From assembly GCA_003477405.1 (NCBI GenBank), contig QUDE01000004.1:158176-222175 (forward strand): DNA of 64,000 nucleotides. Reading direction: 5' to 3'. The translations under genes were made by a program, and so were the position numbers. Source of the DNA: Ruminococcaceae bacterium AM07-15. Its GTDB lineage: Bacteria > Bacillota > Clostridia > Oscillospirales > Butyricicoccaceae. The notes beneath the pieces were generated by a model. The model made no database searches. It was not told the origin of the DNA and saw only the letters and a list, made by a program, of their open reading frames with translations. Of this stretch, positions 35,215-44,900 are shown piece after piece; positions within the stretch are counted from its first letter, which is position 1, and every line of letters starts with the position of its first letter.

Positions 35215-35408
35215 AAGGGCCCAGATCAAAAGATCTGGGTCTTTTGCTGTTTTCCGAACGGCCGGCCTCTGCAAAACCATAGGTTTTGCGTTTTAAAATG
35301 AGAAACGGGTACGCCTTCCGGGAAGGCGCACCCGGCAGTTCGAATCTGCTGGGCAGCGTTGCAAAGGCCCAGATCAAAAGATCTGGGCCTTTTGCTGTTT
35401 TCCGAAAC
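35215..35408 (+). repeat. Duplicated tRNA terminator with an intervening tRNA-tail remnant
   Basis: The terminator after tRNA-Thr (CCCAGATC-AAAA-GATCTGGG, then TCTTTTGCTGTTTTCCGAA) starts near 35217 and recurs almost unchanged near 35363. In front of the second copy lies GGCAGTTCGAATCTGCT (35334-35350), identical to the T-arm of tRNA-Thr, but no full tRNA fits there. Between the copies are two perfect palindromes, GCAAAACC-ATA-GGTTTTGC near 35271 and CGCCTTCC-G-GGAAGGCG near 35313. The arrangement looks like a decayed tRNA copy or the scar of a lost insertion. Confidence 0.8.
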
Positions 35409-35421
35409 AATTCATCTGCCC

Positions 35422-35455
35422 AAAGCCGCTCATTTCAAACAAAAAGAGCGGCTTT
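35422..35455 (+). terminator. Additional terminator-like hairpin downstream of the tRNA region
   Basis: Arms AAAGCCGCTC and GAGCGGCTTT with a 14-base loop are followed by GTTTG. The remaining bases up to 35619 contain only the start region of the next gene. Confidence 0.7.
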
Positions 35456-35619
35456 GTTTGCCGGGGTGCGACAATAACGCACGCTTATTTGCAAGAAATG
35501 CGCTGGCTGGGGCTTCCGGCCTATGCTATGATATCCATAGGCCCCTAATATGCTCATGGTGTGCATTTATTCTACGAGTAAATATTCTGCTTGTACTTTG
35601 AAAAGCAGGAGGTTTTTTT

Positions 35620-37212
35620 ATGTCCAAAATACGCCAGTATTCCTTTTCGATATCCTGTTTTCTGATTGTTTTGGTTGTGGCGGGCTTTTGTGCTGCGCTC
35701 TTTCTGGCTCTGCGTTCTCCTGTGCCGCCTCAGCCTGAATTGTATCAGCAACTGGTGGAAATCGAGCCGGAGGGCCCCGCAGAAGACGGGGCCGGTGTTA
35801 TCTATCAGAAAGTATTGTCCGATGAGCGCTGGAGCCAGCCGGTCTGCGCCATTGTGGCCAAACGGAATGCCTACTCTGTGTATCTGGACGGTGAGCTTTT
35901 GCACGAATATACCCCCGGTTCTTTTGACCACGGCGGGCTGGTGCATTGGATCTCTCTGCCTGACACCGATCTGGAAGGGCGTGTCCTCACTGTATCGTCC
36001 TCTTCACAGGAACTGACGGTCCAGGTGGGAAATTACAGCGATCTGATCCTGCATTACCGCAACACAAACGCGGCGACCCTGCTCTTTTCGGGGCTGTTTC
36101 TGGTGCTGGGTATCCTGATCGGCCTGCTGTCTCTGGGGGCCAGGGCCGCCATTGGAGCCCAGCGCCTTCGGACCTTGCGGTACCTCAGCGGGCTGGTGCT
36201 CCATGTGAGCCTGTGGATCTCCATGGATGCGGCTGTGCTCCAGATGGTCCATGTCAGCGGTGCAATCATGTATGTATTGGCCATGTATGCTTTTATGGCC
36301 ATGCCTCTTTTTATGATCCAGTTCTACCGCAGCATGATGAAAGAAGACAGCCGACTGCTGCGCCTGCTTTACCGGCTCCATCTGTTGGATCTTTGTATCT
36401 GCGGCCTGCTGCAGGTTCTGGGCGTGGCCCAGCTTCATGAAATGCTGCCTCTGACCCATGTGCTGATGGTTTTGACACTCCTGTCTCTGCTGCGCATCAT
36501 GGTGGCCTGGCTCCATTCGGAACTCCGCTGGGAGGCCGGGATGATGCTGGGCGGTTTTGCCGCCGTTGGCTGCTGCTGCGCCGCAGGATTCCTGGATTAT
36601 TACTTGTGGGGGAGACATTCCTATCTCATCTATTTCAGCGTGGGTATCCTGCTGCTGGTGGTGTCCCTGCTGGCCGTCTCCATTGGCTATGTGTACCAGG
36701 AGATGGTGAAATCCTCCCAGATGCGCTATTATCGGAAAATGGCCAACACCGATCTGATGACCCAGCTTGGCAGCCGTACAGCCTTTGAGGAACGGGTCCG
36801 GCAGTCTCCCGTCCTCACCGGCTCCTGCGCCTGTGTTGTTCTGGACATCAACAATCTGAAACAGATCAACGATACCATGGGCCATTCGGCCGGTGACGAG
36901 CTGATCTGCACGGCCGCCCAGTGTATTTTGTCGGTTTTCGATTCCCTGGGCCGCTGTTACCGCATGGGCGGCGATGAATTTGTGGTGCTGCTGCAAGATA
37001 TCGCCCAGCCTGAGGTGGACAAAGCCCTGGGAGAATTGGAACGGAGCATCGGCCGCAGGAATCTGACACGATCCTTCCCTCTGTCGGTGGCCGTGGGGTA
37101 TGCCATGGGCCAGGATGCCCCCATTGAGCAGATGTTCCGCCAGGCCGATGCCAATATGTATCAGAATAAGACCCGGATGAAATGCGAAACTGTGACAATG
37201 GACAGAGCGTAA
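35620..37212 (+). CDS. Membrane diguanylate cyclase with 7TM-type sensor
   Basis: A 530-residue c-di-GMP synthase. A first helix near residues 10-30 is followed by an extracytoplasmic domain of about 110 residues (YSVYLDGELLHEYTPGSF), then seven or so helices between about 150 and 360, as in 7TMR-DISM sensors. The C-terminal GGDEF domain carries YRMGGDEF at about residue 447. An RxxD inhibitory site before it is absent, unlike the cyclase at 7533. The AGGAGG site supports the ATG. It is monocistronic and follows the tRNA cluster. Confidence 0.9.
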   Translation: MSKIRQYSFSISCFLIVLVVAGFCAALFLALRSPVPPQPELYQQLVEIEPEGPAEDGAGVIYQKVLSDERWSQPVCAIVAKRNAYSVYLDGELLHEYTPGSFDHGGLVHWISLPDTDLEGRVLTVSSSSQELTVQVGNYSDLILHYRNTNAATLLFSGLFLVLGILIGLLSLGARAAIGAQRLRTLRYLSGLVLHVSLWISMDAAVLQMVHVSGAIMYVLAMYAFMAMPLFMIQFYRSMMKEDSRLLRLLYRLHLLDLCICGLLQVLGVAQLHEMLPLTHVLMVLTLLSLLRIMVAWLHSELRWEAGMMLGGFAAVGCCCAAGFLDYYLWGRHSYLIYFSVGILLLVVSLLAVSIGYVYQEMVKSSQMRYYRKMANTDLMTQLGSRTAFEERVRQSPVLTGSCACVVLDINNLKQINDTMGHSAGDELICTAAQCILSVFDSLGRCYRMGGDEFVVLLQDIAQPEVDKALGELERSIGRRNLTRSFPLSVAVGYAMGQDAPIEQMFRQADANMYQNKTRMKCETVTMDRA

Positions 37213-37338
37213 GAGACGGGGCCATTTGCGTAAATTCCGGGTGTTGTGTTTAAGAAAGGTTCCTTCTGTGAAGAATAAAGGATAACAGGAAGCGGCCAGC
37301 TACCGTCTTCCATATCATCGGGAACAGGGAGGAACAAG

Positions 37339-38772
37339 ATGGAATCCATTTGGTCTCAAAGCTGCACCATTCCCCAGCGTCAGCCCCTGACGGGGGATCT
37401 GGAAGTGGAAGCCGCCGTGATCGGCGGAGGTATGGCGGGGATTCTCACCGCCTTTTTGCTGCAGGAGGCGGGATGTCAGGTGGCAGTGGTGGAGGCCGGG
37501 CGCATCGCCAGCGGCCAGAGCCGCAATACCACCGCAAAGATCACCGCCCAGCATGGAATGATCTACCAGAAGCTGCTCCGGACCCTGGGCGCGGAGGAAG
37601 CCAGACAATACGCCAGGGCCAATCAGGAGGCTGTCCAGGCATACAAAGCCCTCATCCGGGAAAAGCAGATCCCCTGCGACCTGGAAGAGCGCTGCGCTTA
37701 TGTGTATGGCAGCGATGCCCAAGCCCTCCAGGAAGAGGCCCAGGCCGCCGCCAGCCTGGGCCTGCCTGCGGAGTATGCACACCATGTGCCCATCCCGGTA
37801 CCGGCGGCCGGGGCTGTGCGTTTTACAGGTCAGGCCCAGTTCCATCCCCTCAAATTTCTCCGCCATCTTTCCCAGGGCCTGACCGTCTATGAACACACTC
37901 CGGTGCAGCAAGTGGAAGAGGACCGGCTCATGACACCCAGGGGATGTATCAAAGCCAGGCACATCGTCTTTGCCTGCCATTTTCCTTTCCTCAATGTGCC
38001 GGGGCTGTATTTTGCCAGGCTTCATCAGGAGCGCTCCTATGTGCTGGCCCTGGAAGGCGCTCCCCAGGTGGAGGGGATGTATATCAGCGGGGAAGCGGGA
38101 GGCTGGTCCTTCCGCAACTGGGGGGATCTCCTTTTGCTGGGGGGCGAAAATCACCGCACAGGGGAAAGCGGCAAGGGTGGCCGGTATGAGCGGCTGCGGC
38201 AAAAGGCCGCAGAATGGTTCCCGGGCAGCCGGGAGGTGGCCTGTTGGTCGGCCCAGGACTGCATCACGCCGGACGGCATACCTTATATCGGCCGGTATGC
38301 CGCCAGCCGCCCCAACTGGTATGTGGCCACCGGTTTTCAGAAATGGGGCATGACCACTTCCATGGTTTCCGCCACCATTCTCCGGGATATGATCGGCGGC
38401 AAAGAGAGTCCCTATGCCAGGGTGTTTGCCCCGGACCGGCTGGAAACGGCCGCCATCCCCGGGATGGCGGCCGATGGAGGCAAGGCGGTAAAAGGCCTGG
38501 CCAAACGCTTTTTCCAGATGACCACCCAGGCGGCCGAGGAAATCCCACCGGGAGAAGGTGGGATCGTCCTGTGGGAAGGGGAGAAGGTGGGGGTCTACAA
38601 GGACAAAGATGGTTCTGTGCACAAGGTAGACATCCGCTGTCCCCATCTGGGATGCCAGCTGGAGTGGAACCCGGATGAGCAAAGCTGGGATTGCCCCTGT
38701 CATGGTTCCCGGTTTGACCGGTATGGGCGGCTGATTTCCGGACCGGCCCAGGAGGACATTGCCCTGGACTGA
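37339..38772 (+). CDS. FAD-dependent oxidoreductase with C-terminal Rieske domain
   Basis: A 477-residue cytoplasmic oxidoreductase. The DAO-type FAD domain opens with the dinucleotide fold VEAAVIGGGMAGILTAFLLQ at about residues 21-40 and continues to about residue 360. The last 90 residues form a Rieske 2Fe-2S domain with CPHLGC and CPCHGSRFD, giving the two Cys-His pairs. The architecture matches the YhfW-like family common in Firmicutes; its substrate is not established. A GGGAGGAAC site lies before the ATG. Confidence 0.9.
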   Translation: MESIWSQSCTIPQRQPLTGDLEVEAAVIGGGMAGILTAFLLQEAGCQVAVVEAGRIASGQSRNTTAKITAQHGMIYQKLLRTLGAEEARQYARANQEAVQAYKALIREKQIPCDLEERCAYVYGSDAQALQEEAQAAASLGLPAEYAHHVPIPVPAAGAVRFTGQAQFHPLKFLRHLSQGLTVYEHTPVQQVEEDRLMTPRGCIKARHIVFACHFPFLNVPGLYFARLHQERSYVLALEGAPQVEGMYISGEAGGWSFRNWGDLLLLGGENHRTGESGKGGRYERLRQKAAEWFPGSREVACWSAQDCITPDGIPYIGRYAASRPNWYVATGFQKWGMTTSMVSATILRDMIGGKESPYARVFAPDRLETAAIPGMAADGGKAVKGLAKRFFQMTTQAAEEIPPGEGGIVLWEGEKVGVYKDKDGSVHKVDIRCPHLGCQLEWNPDEQSWDCPCHGSRFDRYGRLISGPAQEDIALD

Positions 38773-38788
38773 TCCCGGCCGCCCAGCA

Positions 38789-39232
38789 TCAATGATCCCG
38801 GGCGGCGTCGGCTTTGGTGGGATGGACGGTGCCCCGGGGATGATGGGGCGGCGCATAAATGGAGGACAGCTTCAGAGGACAGGGGCCCGCATTGAGGATG
38901 TTGTGCCAAAGGCCGGCCGGTATGAAAATGCCGCAGCCTGGGGTCAGATACCGGCGCACGCTCAGATTTTCCGGCCGGTCTCCCAGGCAGACCAGAGCCC
39001 GTCCCTGCTCCACACGGACGAATTGGTCGGTGTCCGGGTGTGTTTCCAGTCCCACTTCGCTTTGCGGGGGGATGTGCATCAGGGTCATTTGCAAAGAGTC
39101 CCCCGTCCAGAAGGTAGTACGGAAATTCCGGTTTTGTCCGGCCGCCGCTGTGATGTTGGCGGCAAAGGCTCCTGGCCCGTGATCTGCACTGCATGGGCCG
39201 CTGCGGACTGGGTGAAAGTGGTGAGGATTCAT
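38789..39232 (-). CDS. Cupin-domain protein
   Basis: A 147-residue single-domain cupin. The metal-binding motif 1 is seen as GLETHPDTDQFVRVEQG and motif 2 as GIFIPAGLWHNILNAG, so two or three histidines and a glutamate/aspartate can bind a metal. The substrate cannot be assigned; relatives include sugar isomerases and small-molecule binders. It is convergent with the Rieske oxidoreductase gene with only 16 bases between stop codons. Confidence 0.88.
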   Translation of the reverse strand: MNPHHFHPVRSGPCSADHGPGAFAANITAAAGQNRNFRTTFWTGDSLQMTLMHIPPQSEVGLETHPDTDQFVRVEQGRALVCLGDRPENLSVRRYLTPGCGIFIPAGLWHNILNAGPCPLKLSSIYAPPHHPRGTVHPTKADAARDH

Positions 39233-39311
39233 AGAATCGGCTCCTTTTTTGTGATGGATATCCCATTCTATGTGTCTTTCACCGGAAAGTGCATGGCCCG
39301 ATCAAGCAAAT

Positions 39312-39619
39312 AGCCCCCAGACGGCATACGCCGCCTGGGGGCTGTGTGTGTCGAAAAAGTGGCTTAGGCCACTTTTTCGAGTTTTTGCAAGGGGCTGGCG
39401 GCGAGTCGCCGCTCCCATTTTTCTTTGCTCCGTTAGGTTGTATACGCCCGGGCAAAGAATGTTTGCTTGCGGGGTCACCCCGCCCTTGAGAGGTGCAAAA
39501 AGCCACGCACAGGTCGCGGCTTTTTGCAAATTGATTAAGGGTAGGGCGAATGGTTTCTTTTCGCTATAGTGGTTTTTCGACAGTCTGAGCCCCCAGACGG
39601 CATACGCCGCCTGGGGGCT
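39312..39619. repeat. Dispersed intergenic repeat, copy B, bracketed by duplicated terminator hairpins
   Basis: The core (39349-39582, about 234 bases) begins TGTCGAAAAA and ends TTTTTCGACA, a perfect 10-base terminal inverted repeat. Inside are AAGTGGC/GCCACTT, the conserved TTTGCAAGGGGCTG, and GTGCAAAAAGCCACGCACAG followed by the matching half of the hairpin. It is the inverse of copy A, with a longer variable centre. Direct copies of one 32-base hairpin, AGCCCCCAG...CCTGGGGGCT, flank it at 39312-39343 and 39588-39619; the right one is the terminator of the lyase gene at 39644. No coding sequence is seen in the 411 bases between genes. Confidence 0.85.
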
Positions 39620-39643
39620 ATTTGTATTGGGGAGAAGAAAGAA

Positions 39644-40804
39644 TCAGCCGATGTTTTTGACGATCCGGCTGACGGCCTCCTTGATGTTTTCAGGAGAGGT
39701 GGCCAGGTTCAGACGGATGAAGGAGCCGAAACGCTCGCCGCCGAACCATTCGCCGTAATCCACGGCCAGACGGCATTTGTTCTGGATCAGCTCCTGGGTT
39801 TCATTGGGCTTGACATAGGCCCCCAGGTCGACCCACTGGAGATAGGTGCCTTCCAGGGGAGAGACCACCGCTTCCGGCAGCTTTTCGGCCAGGGTTTCTT
39901 CCACATGCTGGGCGTTTTTGTGGATGATGTCAATGACGCTTTCCAGCCAGGGGCGTCCGCCGCCGAAGGCCGCAGCCACCGCCACATAGCCGAAGGCGTT
40001 GCCGCCCCGGATGCGCAGGGTGGCAAGGAAATCGTCGTACTCCTGACGGAGCTTTTCGTCCGGGAGGATGACGAAGGAATTTTTGCACCCGGCCAGGTTG
40101 AAGGTCTTGGAGCCGGCGGTGAGCACCACCATCATATCGGTGTAGCCGGGGATGTTGAGAATTTCGGTGTGTTCATAGCCGGGCATGATCAGGTCGTGAT
40201 GGATCTCGTCGGCCACCACGAACACCTGGTGCTTGCGGCAGATGGCCAGCAGCTGCTCCAGCTCTTCCTTTTTCCACACCCGGCCCACCGGATTGTGGGG
40301 AGAGGAGAGAATGAAGAGCTTGACCTTGTTGTCCACGATCTTCTTTTCAAAATCGGCGTAGTCGATGTGGTAAACCTTGTCTTTCCGCACAAGATCGCAG
40401 GAGATCAGCTGGCGGCCGTTGTCCCGGATGGCGTCCAGGAAGGGATAGTAGACCGGCGTGAGCACGATGATGCCGTCGCCGGGCTTGGTTTTCATGTTCA
40501 CATACCAGTTGATGGGGGAGACCACACCAGGGGAAAACCGAAGCCACTGTTTTTCAATGTGGCAGTGATGGTATTTTTCTTCCCAATCGATGAAGTTCTG
40601 ATAATAGGCGTCGGGCACTTTGTAGTAGCCGTAAATGCCGAAATCGGCATACTCCCGGGCGGCTTTCCGCACGCATTCGGGGACCATGAAATCCATGTCG
40701 GCCACCCACAGGGCCATCAGGTCATTGTCGCCAAAACGGGCATCCATGCTGTCCCATTTGTTGCAGTCGGTGCCGACCCGATCCACATATTTGATCTCTT
40801 CCAT
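39644..40804 (-). CDS. MalY/PatB-family pyridoxal-phosphate C-S lyase or aminotransferase
   Basis: A 386-residue fold-type I PLP enzyme of the MalY/PatB group, which usually cleaves cystathionine or similar thioethers to give homocysteine or cysteine-derived thiols, pyruvate and ammonia. The cofactor lysine is in SKTFNLAGCKNSFV near residue 235, and VADEIHHDL supplies the Asp for the pyridine nitrogen. ATG at 40804 lies eight bases after AGGAG; the ATG two codons upstream is too close to it. Aminotransferase activity is possible in this family. Confidence 0.9.
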   Translation of the reverse strand: MEEIKYVDRVGTDCNKWDSMDARFGDNDLMALWVADMDFMVPECVRKAAREYADFGIYGYYKVPDAYYQNFIDWEEKYHHCHIEKQWLRFSPGVVSPINWYVNMKTKPGDGIIVLTPVYYPFLDAIRDNGRQLISCDLVRKDKVYHIDYADFEKKIVDNKVKLFILSSPHNPVGRVWKKEELEQLLAICRKHQVFVVADEIHHDLIMPGYEHTEILNIPGYTDMMVVLTAGSKTFNLAGCKNSFVILPDEKLRQEYDDFLATLRIRGGNAFGYVAVAAAFGGGRPWLESVIDIIHKNAQHVEETLAEKLPEAVVSPLEGTYLQWVDLGAYVKPNETQELIQNKCRLAVDYGEWFGGERFGSFIRLNLATSPENIKEAVSRIVKNIG

Positions 40805-40948
40805 TCCCATCGCTCCTTTATTTCATAAGATAGTATCTTTATCATATCACTCCCCCCTTTTCTGTGCAAGGTGGCGTTGTGGGATTCGCCGGGTTGACGG
40901 AGGGAAGGGGCGGGGATATACTGGGAGAAATGAGGGAGGGATGGGTAC

Positions 40949-41396
40949 ATGGAAATGCTGCTGGGGCTGCTGGTGATGGCCGTGCTCACGGGGCTGGATA
41001 TCTGCAAGGCCCTGTGGGGCTTCGAGCTCAACTCCTGTTGCACTTAGTTTGACAATTCACTCCCACAAACGGTGCATGGAGCTGGGGGAGCAGACTCCTC
41101 CGCCGCCGGAAGTGTTCTGCCAAAGCGTGGGCTCCCAGATGAAGAACTGTTTCAGCGCACCCTTTCCGTTGAATTTGTGCTGGCTGCTGGTGCGCTTTTT
41201 TGAAAAAAACAACGACGGGCTGGTGGCGCTGGAGGCCATGGAGTGGGGAGAGCGGTTTCAGCAGGCCCGATCCCCTTCCCGCCGGGGCTTGTCCCATGGG
41301 GATATGATCGATTTGAACCGGCAGAATATTCCCGGTTTTGATGTGCGGGAATTTTATGTGGAGCTGGCGAAAGATCTGAAAGCCCGGGGCTTTTAA
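40949..41396 (+). pseudogene. Lipase gene remnant with internal deletion
   Basis: The first 32 codons from 40949 (MEMLLGLLVMAVLTGLDICK) look like the hydrophobic start of a lipase and stop at 41045. From about 41049 a new frame reads PPEVFCQSVGSQMKNCFSAP, LNLCWLLVRFFEKNNDGLVA, RRGLSHGDMIDLNRQNIPGF and VREFYVELAKDLKARGF. That is the C-terminal third of the esterase/lipase family common in Oscillospirales. The middle, with the catalytic serine elbow, is missing. A 115-codon open frame survives but should not encode an active enzyme. The aligned pieces are read directly; the family is from memory. Confidence 0.65.
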
Positions 41397-41436
41397 GGGG
41401 CGGTCAGGTGTCTGCATATTTCCGATTGAAACAAAG

Positions 41437-41472
41437 AATCCCCGGCGCAGGACTGCGCCGGGGATTGCTTTT
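41437..41472. terminator. Terminator between lipase remnant and spore protein gene
   Basis: Fourteen-base arms AATCCCCGGCGCAG/CTGCGCCGGGGATT with a two-base loop are followed by GCTTTTTC. Confidence 0.92.
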
Positions 41473-41513
41473 TCACTCAGGTCTGGAAACCGTGTACGAA
41501 TCCAGGTTCTGGA

Positions 41514-41765
41514 TTAGTACTGCTGGGGGTTCTGGCTGGTGGGAACCTGGGTGTTCATCACAGAGGAGGGGTTGCTGGCCAGGGTGTTTTCGGCGTGCAT
41601 GATCATCTTCTTGACCATCTGGCCGCCCACGCTGCCGGCCTGGCGGGAAGTCAGATCACCGTTGTAGCCCTGCTTCAGGTTGACGCCCACTTCCTTGGCG
41701 GCTTCCATCTTGAAGTTATACAGAGCGTCCTTGGCGGCGGAATTCATGTTGGAATTGCTAGACAT
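41514..41765 (-). CDS. Alpha/beta-type small acid-soluble spore protein
   Basis: An 83-residue spore DNA-binding protein that coats and protects DNA in dormant spores. It has the two family blocks: AKDALYNFKMEAAKEVGV, with the germination protease site region, and YNGDLTSRQAGSVGGQMVKK. The N-terminus is Asn/Ser rich and the C-terminus ends NPQQY. The AAAGGAGAG site fixes the ATG at 41765. Expression late in sporulation under a forespore sigma factor is expected from the family; I could not read a convincing promoter. This gene shows that the host is a spore former. Confidence 0.93.
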   Translation of the reverse strand: MSSNSNMNSAAKDALYNFKMEAAKEVGVNLKQGYNGDLTSRQAGSVGGQMVKKMIMHAENTLASNPSSVMNTQVPTSQNPQQY

Positions 41766-41904
41766 AATCAAACTCTCCTTTTTTATTTCAAAATGTTTTT
41801 TTCGCTTGGGGTTACAGCCATAGTTTGCGAGGAAGAGCAAAAAATATGAAAAGAAAAAAATACCATCTGGCCGCTGAGGGACAGGAAATTTTCTCCGGGC
41901 GTAC

Positions 41905-41934
41905 TTGCAGGATATGGGCACAAGGTGATATAAT
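41905..41934 (+). promoter_or_regulatory. Probable promoter of the GGDEF-EAL/PilZ operon
   Basis: TTGCAG (41905-41910) and TATAAT (41929-41934) are separated by 18 bases, 62 bases before the start codon. Confidence 0.65.
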
Positions 41935-41995
41935 TTTTTGAAAGGAAAAGAAATGGCGAGCCCATGAGCGCCGGGGTGAAAAGAGAGGGGATACC

Positions 41996-44900
41996 ATGAA
42001 TTTTTTGCTGGAATTTTTTGAAGAGCTGGATGAATTGGTCTATATCTCCGATCCGGAGACTTATGAGATCATCTATATGAACCGGCTTTTGCGGGAATCC
42101 TTAGGCTATACCCACGAAAAGGAATATCTGGGCAAGAAATGCCATCAGGTTCTTCAGGGCATCGAATCCCCCTGCTCTTTTTGCACCAATGCCGCCCTGG
42201 AGCCTGGCCAGGTGCTCTCCTGGACCCATAAAAACCCGGTTCTGAACAAACGCTATCTGATCAAAGACAGCATGTTTGAACACGAAGGAAGAAAATACCG
42301 CATCGAAATCGCCATTGATATCGATGGGGAAGTGGTGTGCAAAACGCCTTATTATTATGCCCGCAGCGACAGCATTCTCAGCGAGTGCCTCCAGCAGGTT
42401 TTTACCACCACAGATCCGGAACAATCCTTGGAAAAGGTGCTGGCCTATATCGGTAAGACCTTCTCCTGTGACCGGGTTTATGTGTTTGAGCTCAATGGCT
42501 CTGCGGTCAGCAACACCTATGAATGGTGTGCCGAGGGCGTCAGCCATCAGAAGGATATCCTGCAGAATATGCCTGTGCAAAGCGTGCAGTGGATGTTTGA
42601 TCTGATGGAAGAAGACCAGATCGTCACCATTTCCGATCTGGAGAGCATCCGTGTCCCCCATCCGGCGGCCTATGCCATTTTGAAGCCCCAGGATATTCAT
42701 AGCCTGGTGCAGGGCCCTATCTGGGATGAAGGGAAAGTGGTGGGGTTTCTGGGAGTGGACAATCCCAATGAGGAAACCGTCTCCCTCATTCCCCCATTGT
42801 TCAAAGTGCTGGGTTATTTTGTCACAACATTTCTTCGGCGCCGGGAACTGCTGCGCAAACTCAATGCCCTCAGCTTCCAGGATAGCCTCACCGGCGCTTA
42901 TAACCGCAACGCCATGTTTGAGCACAGCGCCAGCCTGGGGAAAAAGGGCCATGTGGGTGTGGTCTATTGCGATATCACCGGCTTGAAGCAGACCAACGAC
43001 ACCATGGGCCACAACGCCGGGGATGAGCTGATCCGCTATTGCTATCAGTTGATTGCCGGTGTGCTGGAAACCCCTTGGGTGTATCGCAGCGGCGGCGATG
43101 AATTTGTGGCTGTGGTGGAGGATGTATCCGAAGAGGAATTCCAGAGCCAGGTGGACCGGCTGCGCCAGGCAGCCAAAGAAGGACACCGGCCTGTGGCCAT
43201 AGGCCATGCCTATTGTGCGGAGGGGATCTGCAATCTGGAAGAGCTGATCCTGCGGTCCGATGAGGACATGTATGAAAACAAACGGGAATATTATAAAGAA
43301 AACGGCCGTCACGCCGTCACTTCCCGCCACGATTTTCAGAGAGAAGAGAGCCGCCAGAGCCTTTCCACCATCTGTTCGGCCCTGGGCACATCCGACAGCC
43401 GGTTTTATCAGTTCCTGCGCACCACTTATCACGATATGGAGTTTTTGTTCCGCTCCATTTCCCAACAGAACACCGCCAGCTATTTTTATTTCGGCGATAT
43501 GCAGAAAGATCTGTTTTATGTTTCCGACAATATGCGGGATGAGTTCGGCTTTGAGAGCAATGTGGTGCCCGGTCTGCTTCAGGTGTGGGCCGACTATATC
43601 CCCCGGGAAAAGGCCCGGGAGATCTATTTCAAGGAGCTGGAGTCCATTCTGCGGGAAAAGCGGGAGATCCACGACCTGCGCTATCAGGTGCGGCGAAAGG
43701 ATGGAAGCTATATCTGGATCCGCTGCTACGGCATTCTGAAATGGAACGAAGACAAGACCCGGCCTTTGTTTTTCTCCGGCCGGATCACCCACCAGGACAC
43801 CGCCTTTGTGGTGGACCCGGTGACCAATTTCCCCCGGGAATCGGCCTTTTTCAGCCGCCTGGACCGGGCCAAGGCCGAAGAGGAGAAGCTGCGCACCATC
43901 GGTTTTGCCTTTAACCACATTGCCGAGATCAACAGCACCAGGGGCCGCAGTTTCAGCGATCATCTGATCAGCACCATCACCGGGGAGCTGAACCATCGCC
44001 TGTCCGACCGGGTGGCATTTTACCGCCTGGAAGGGATGCGCTGCGCCGCCGTCATCGATCCCCAGTGCCAGGACAGTCCCTGGCAGCTGGCCGGAGAGAT
44101 CCGCCAGGTGATCACCGAAGGCTATCGGCTGATGGGCATTTCGGTGCGCACGCCCAGTTCCTTTGCACTGATGGATTATCCTCAAGGCTCCTTGATGCCT
44201 GCTGATTTTCTGGAACAGCTGGTCTCCCTCATCCGGGTGGCCAAACAGGATACTTCCCATATGCTGGTGGAATATTCCGATGCCAGCATCCAGAAAATGC
44301 GCCATATGTCCAACATGGCCCTGGCCCTCAGCCGGGATGTGCTGCAGGGAATGGTGAATTTCCGGATCGTGGTGCAGCCGGTGGTATCGGCCCAGACCGG
44401 GGAGGCCATCGGCGGCGAAGTGCTGCTGCGATGGAATTTTGAAGGGAAAGATGTGTCCCCTGCCATTTTCGTGCCCATGCTGGAAAAGGAAAAGATGATC
44501 CATCTGGTGGGACGCTGGGTCTTTGAGCAGGCGGTATGCACCTGCATGCGCCTGGTGGCCTATCGGCCGGATTTCTATCTCACTTTTAATGTGAGCCTTC
44601 ATCAGATGGAGGACGATACCTTCCTGGACTTCATGCGGGACACCCTGGAAAAATACCAGGTGAGCGGGGAACATCTGGTGGCCGAAATGACCGAAAGCTC
44701 CATGGATGAGCAGCCGGAAAAGCTGTATCATTTTGTGGAGGCCTGTGAGAAAATGGGCATCCGCATGGCGCTGGACGATTTTGGAAGCGGCTATTCCTCG
44801 CTGCGGATGCTGCTCCAGTATCCCTCGGCCATCATCAAGCTGGATCGGTCCCTGCTGGGGGAAATGACCGAGTCGGAGAAAAAAAGCGACTTCATCTCCA

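Noticed and set aside
35313..35355. A fourth tRNA gene
   Set aside because: Only a T-arm-like segment is present; no matching acceptor, D-arm or anticodon arm can be drawn.
41000..41400. Functional small protein at 41049
   Set aside because: The start is TTG without ribosome site, and the sequence matches only the C-terminal third of a lipase, so a pseudogene is the better reading.
41766..41830. Forespore sigma-G promoter for the spore protein gene
   Set aside because: Candidate boxes did not match both consensus elements at the required spacing.
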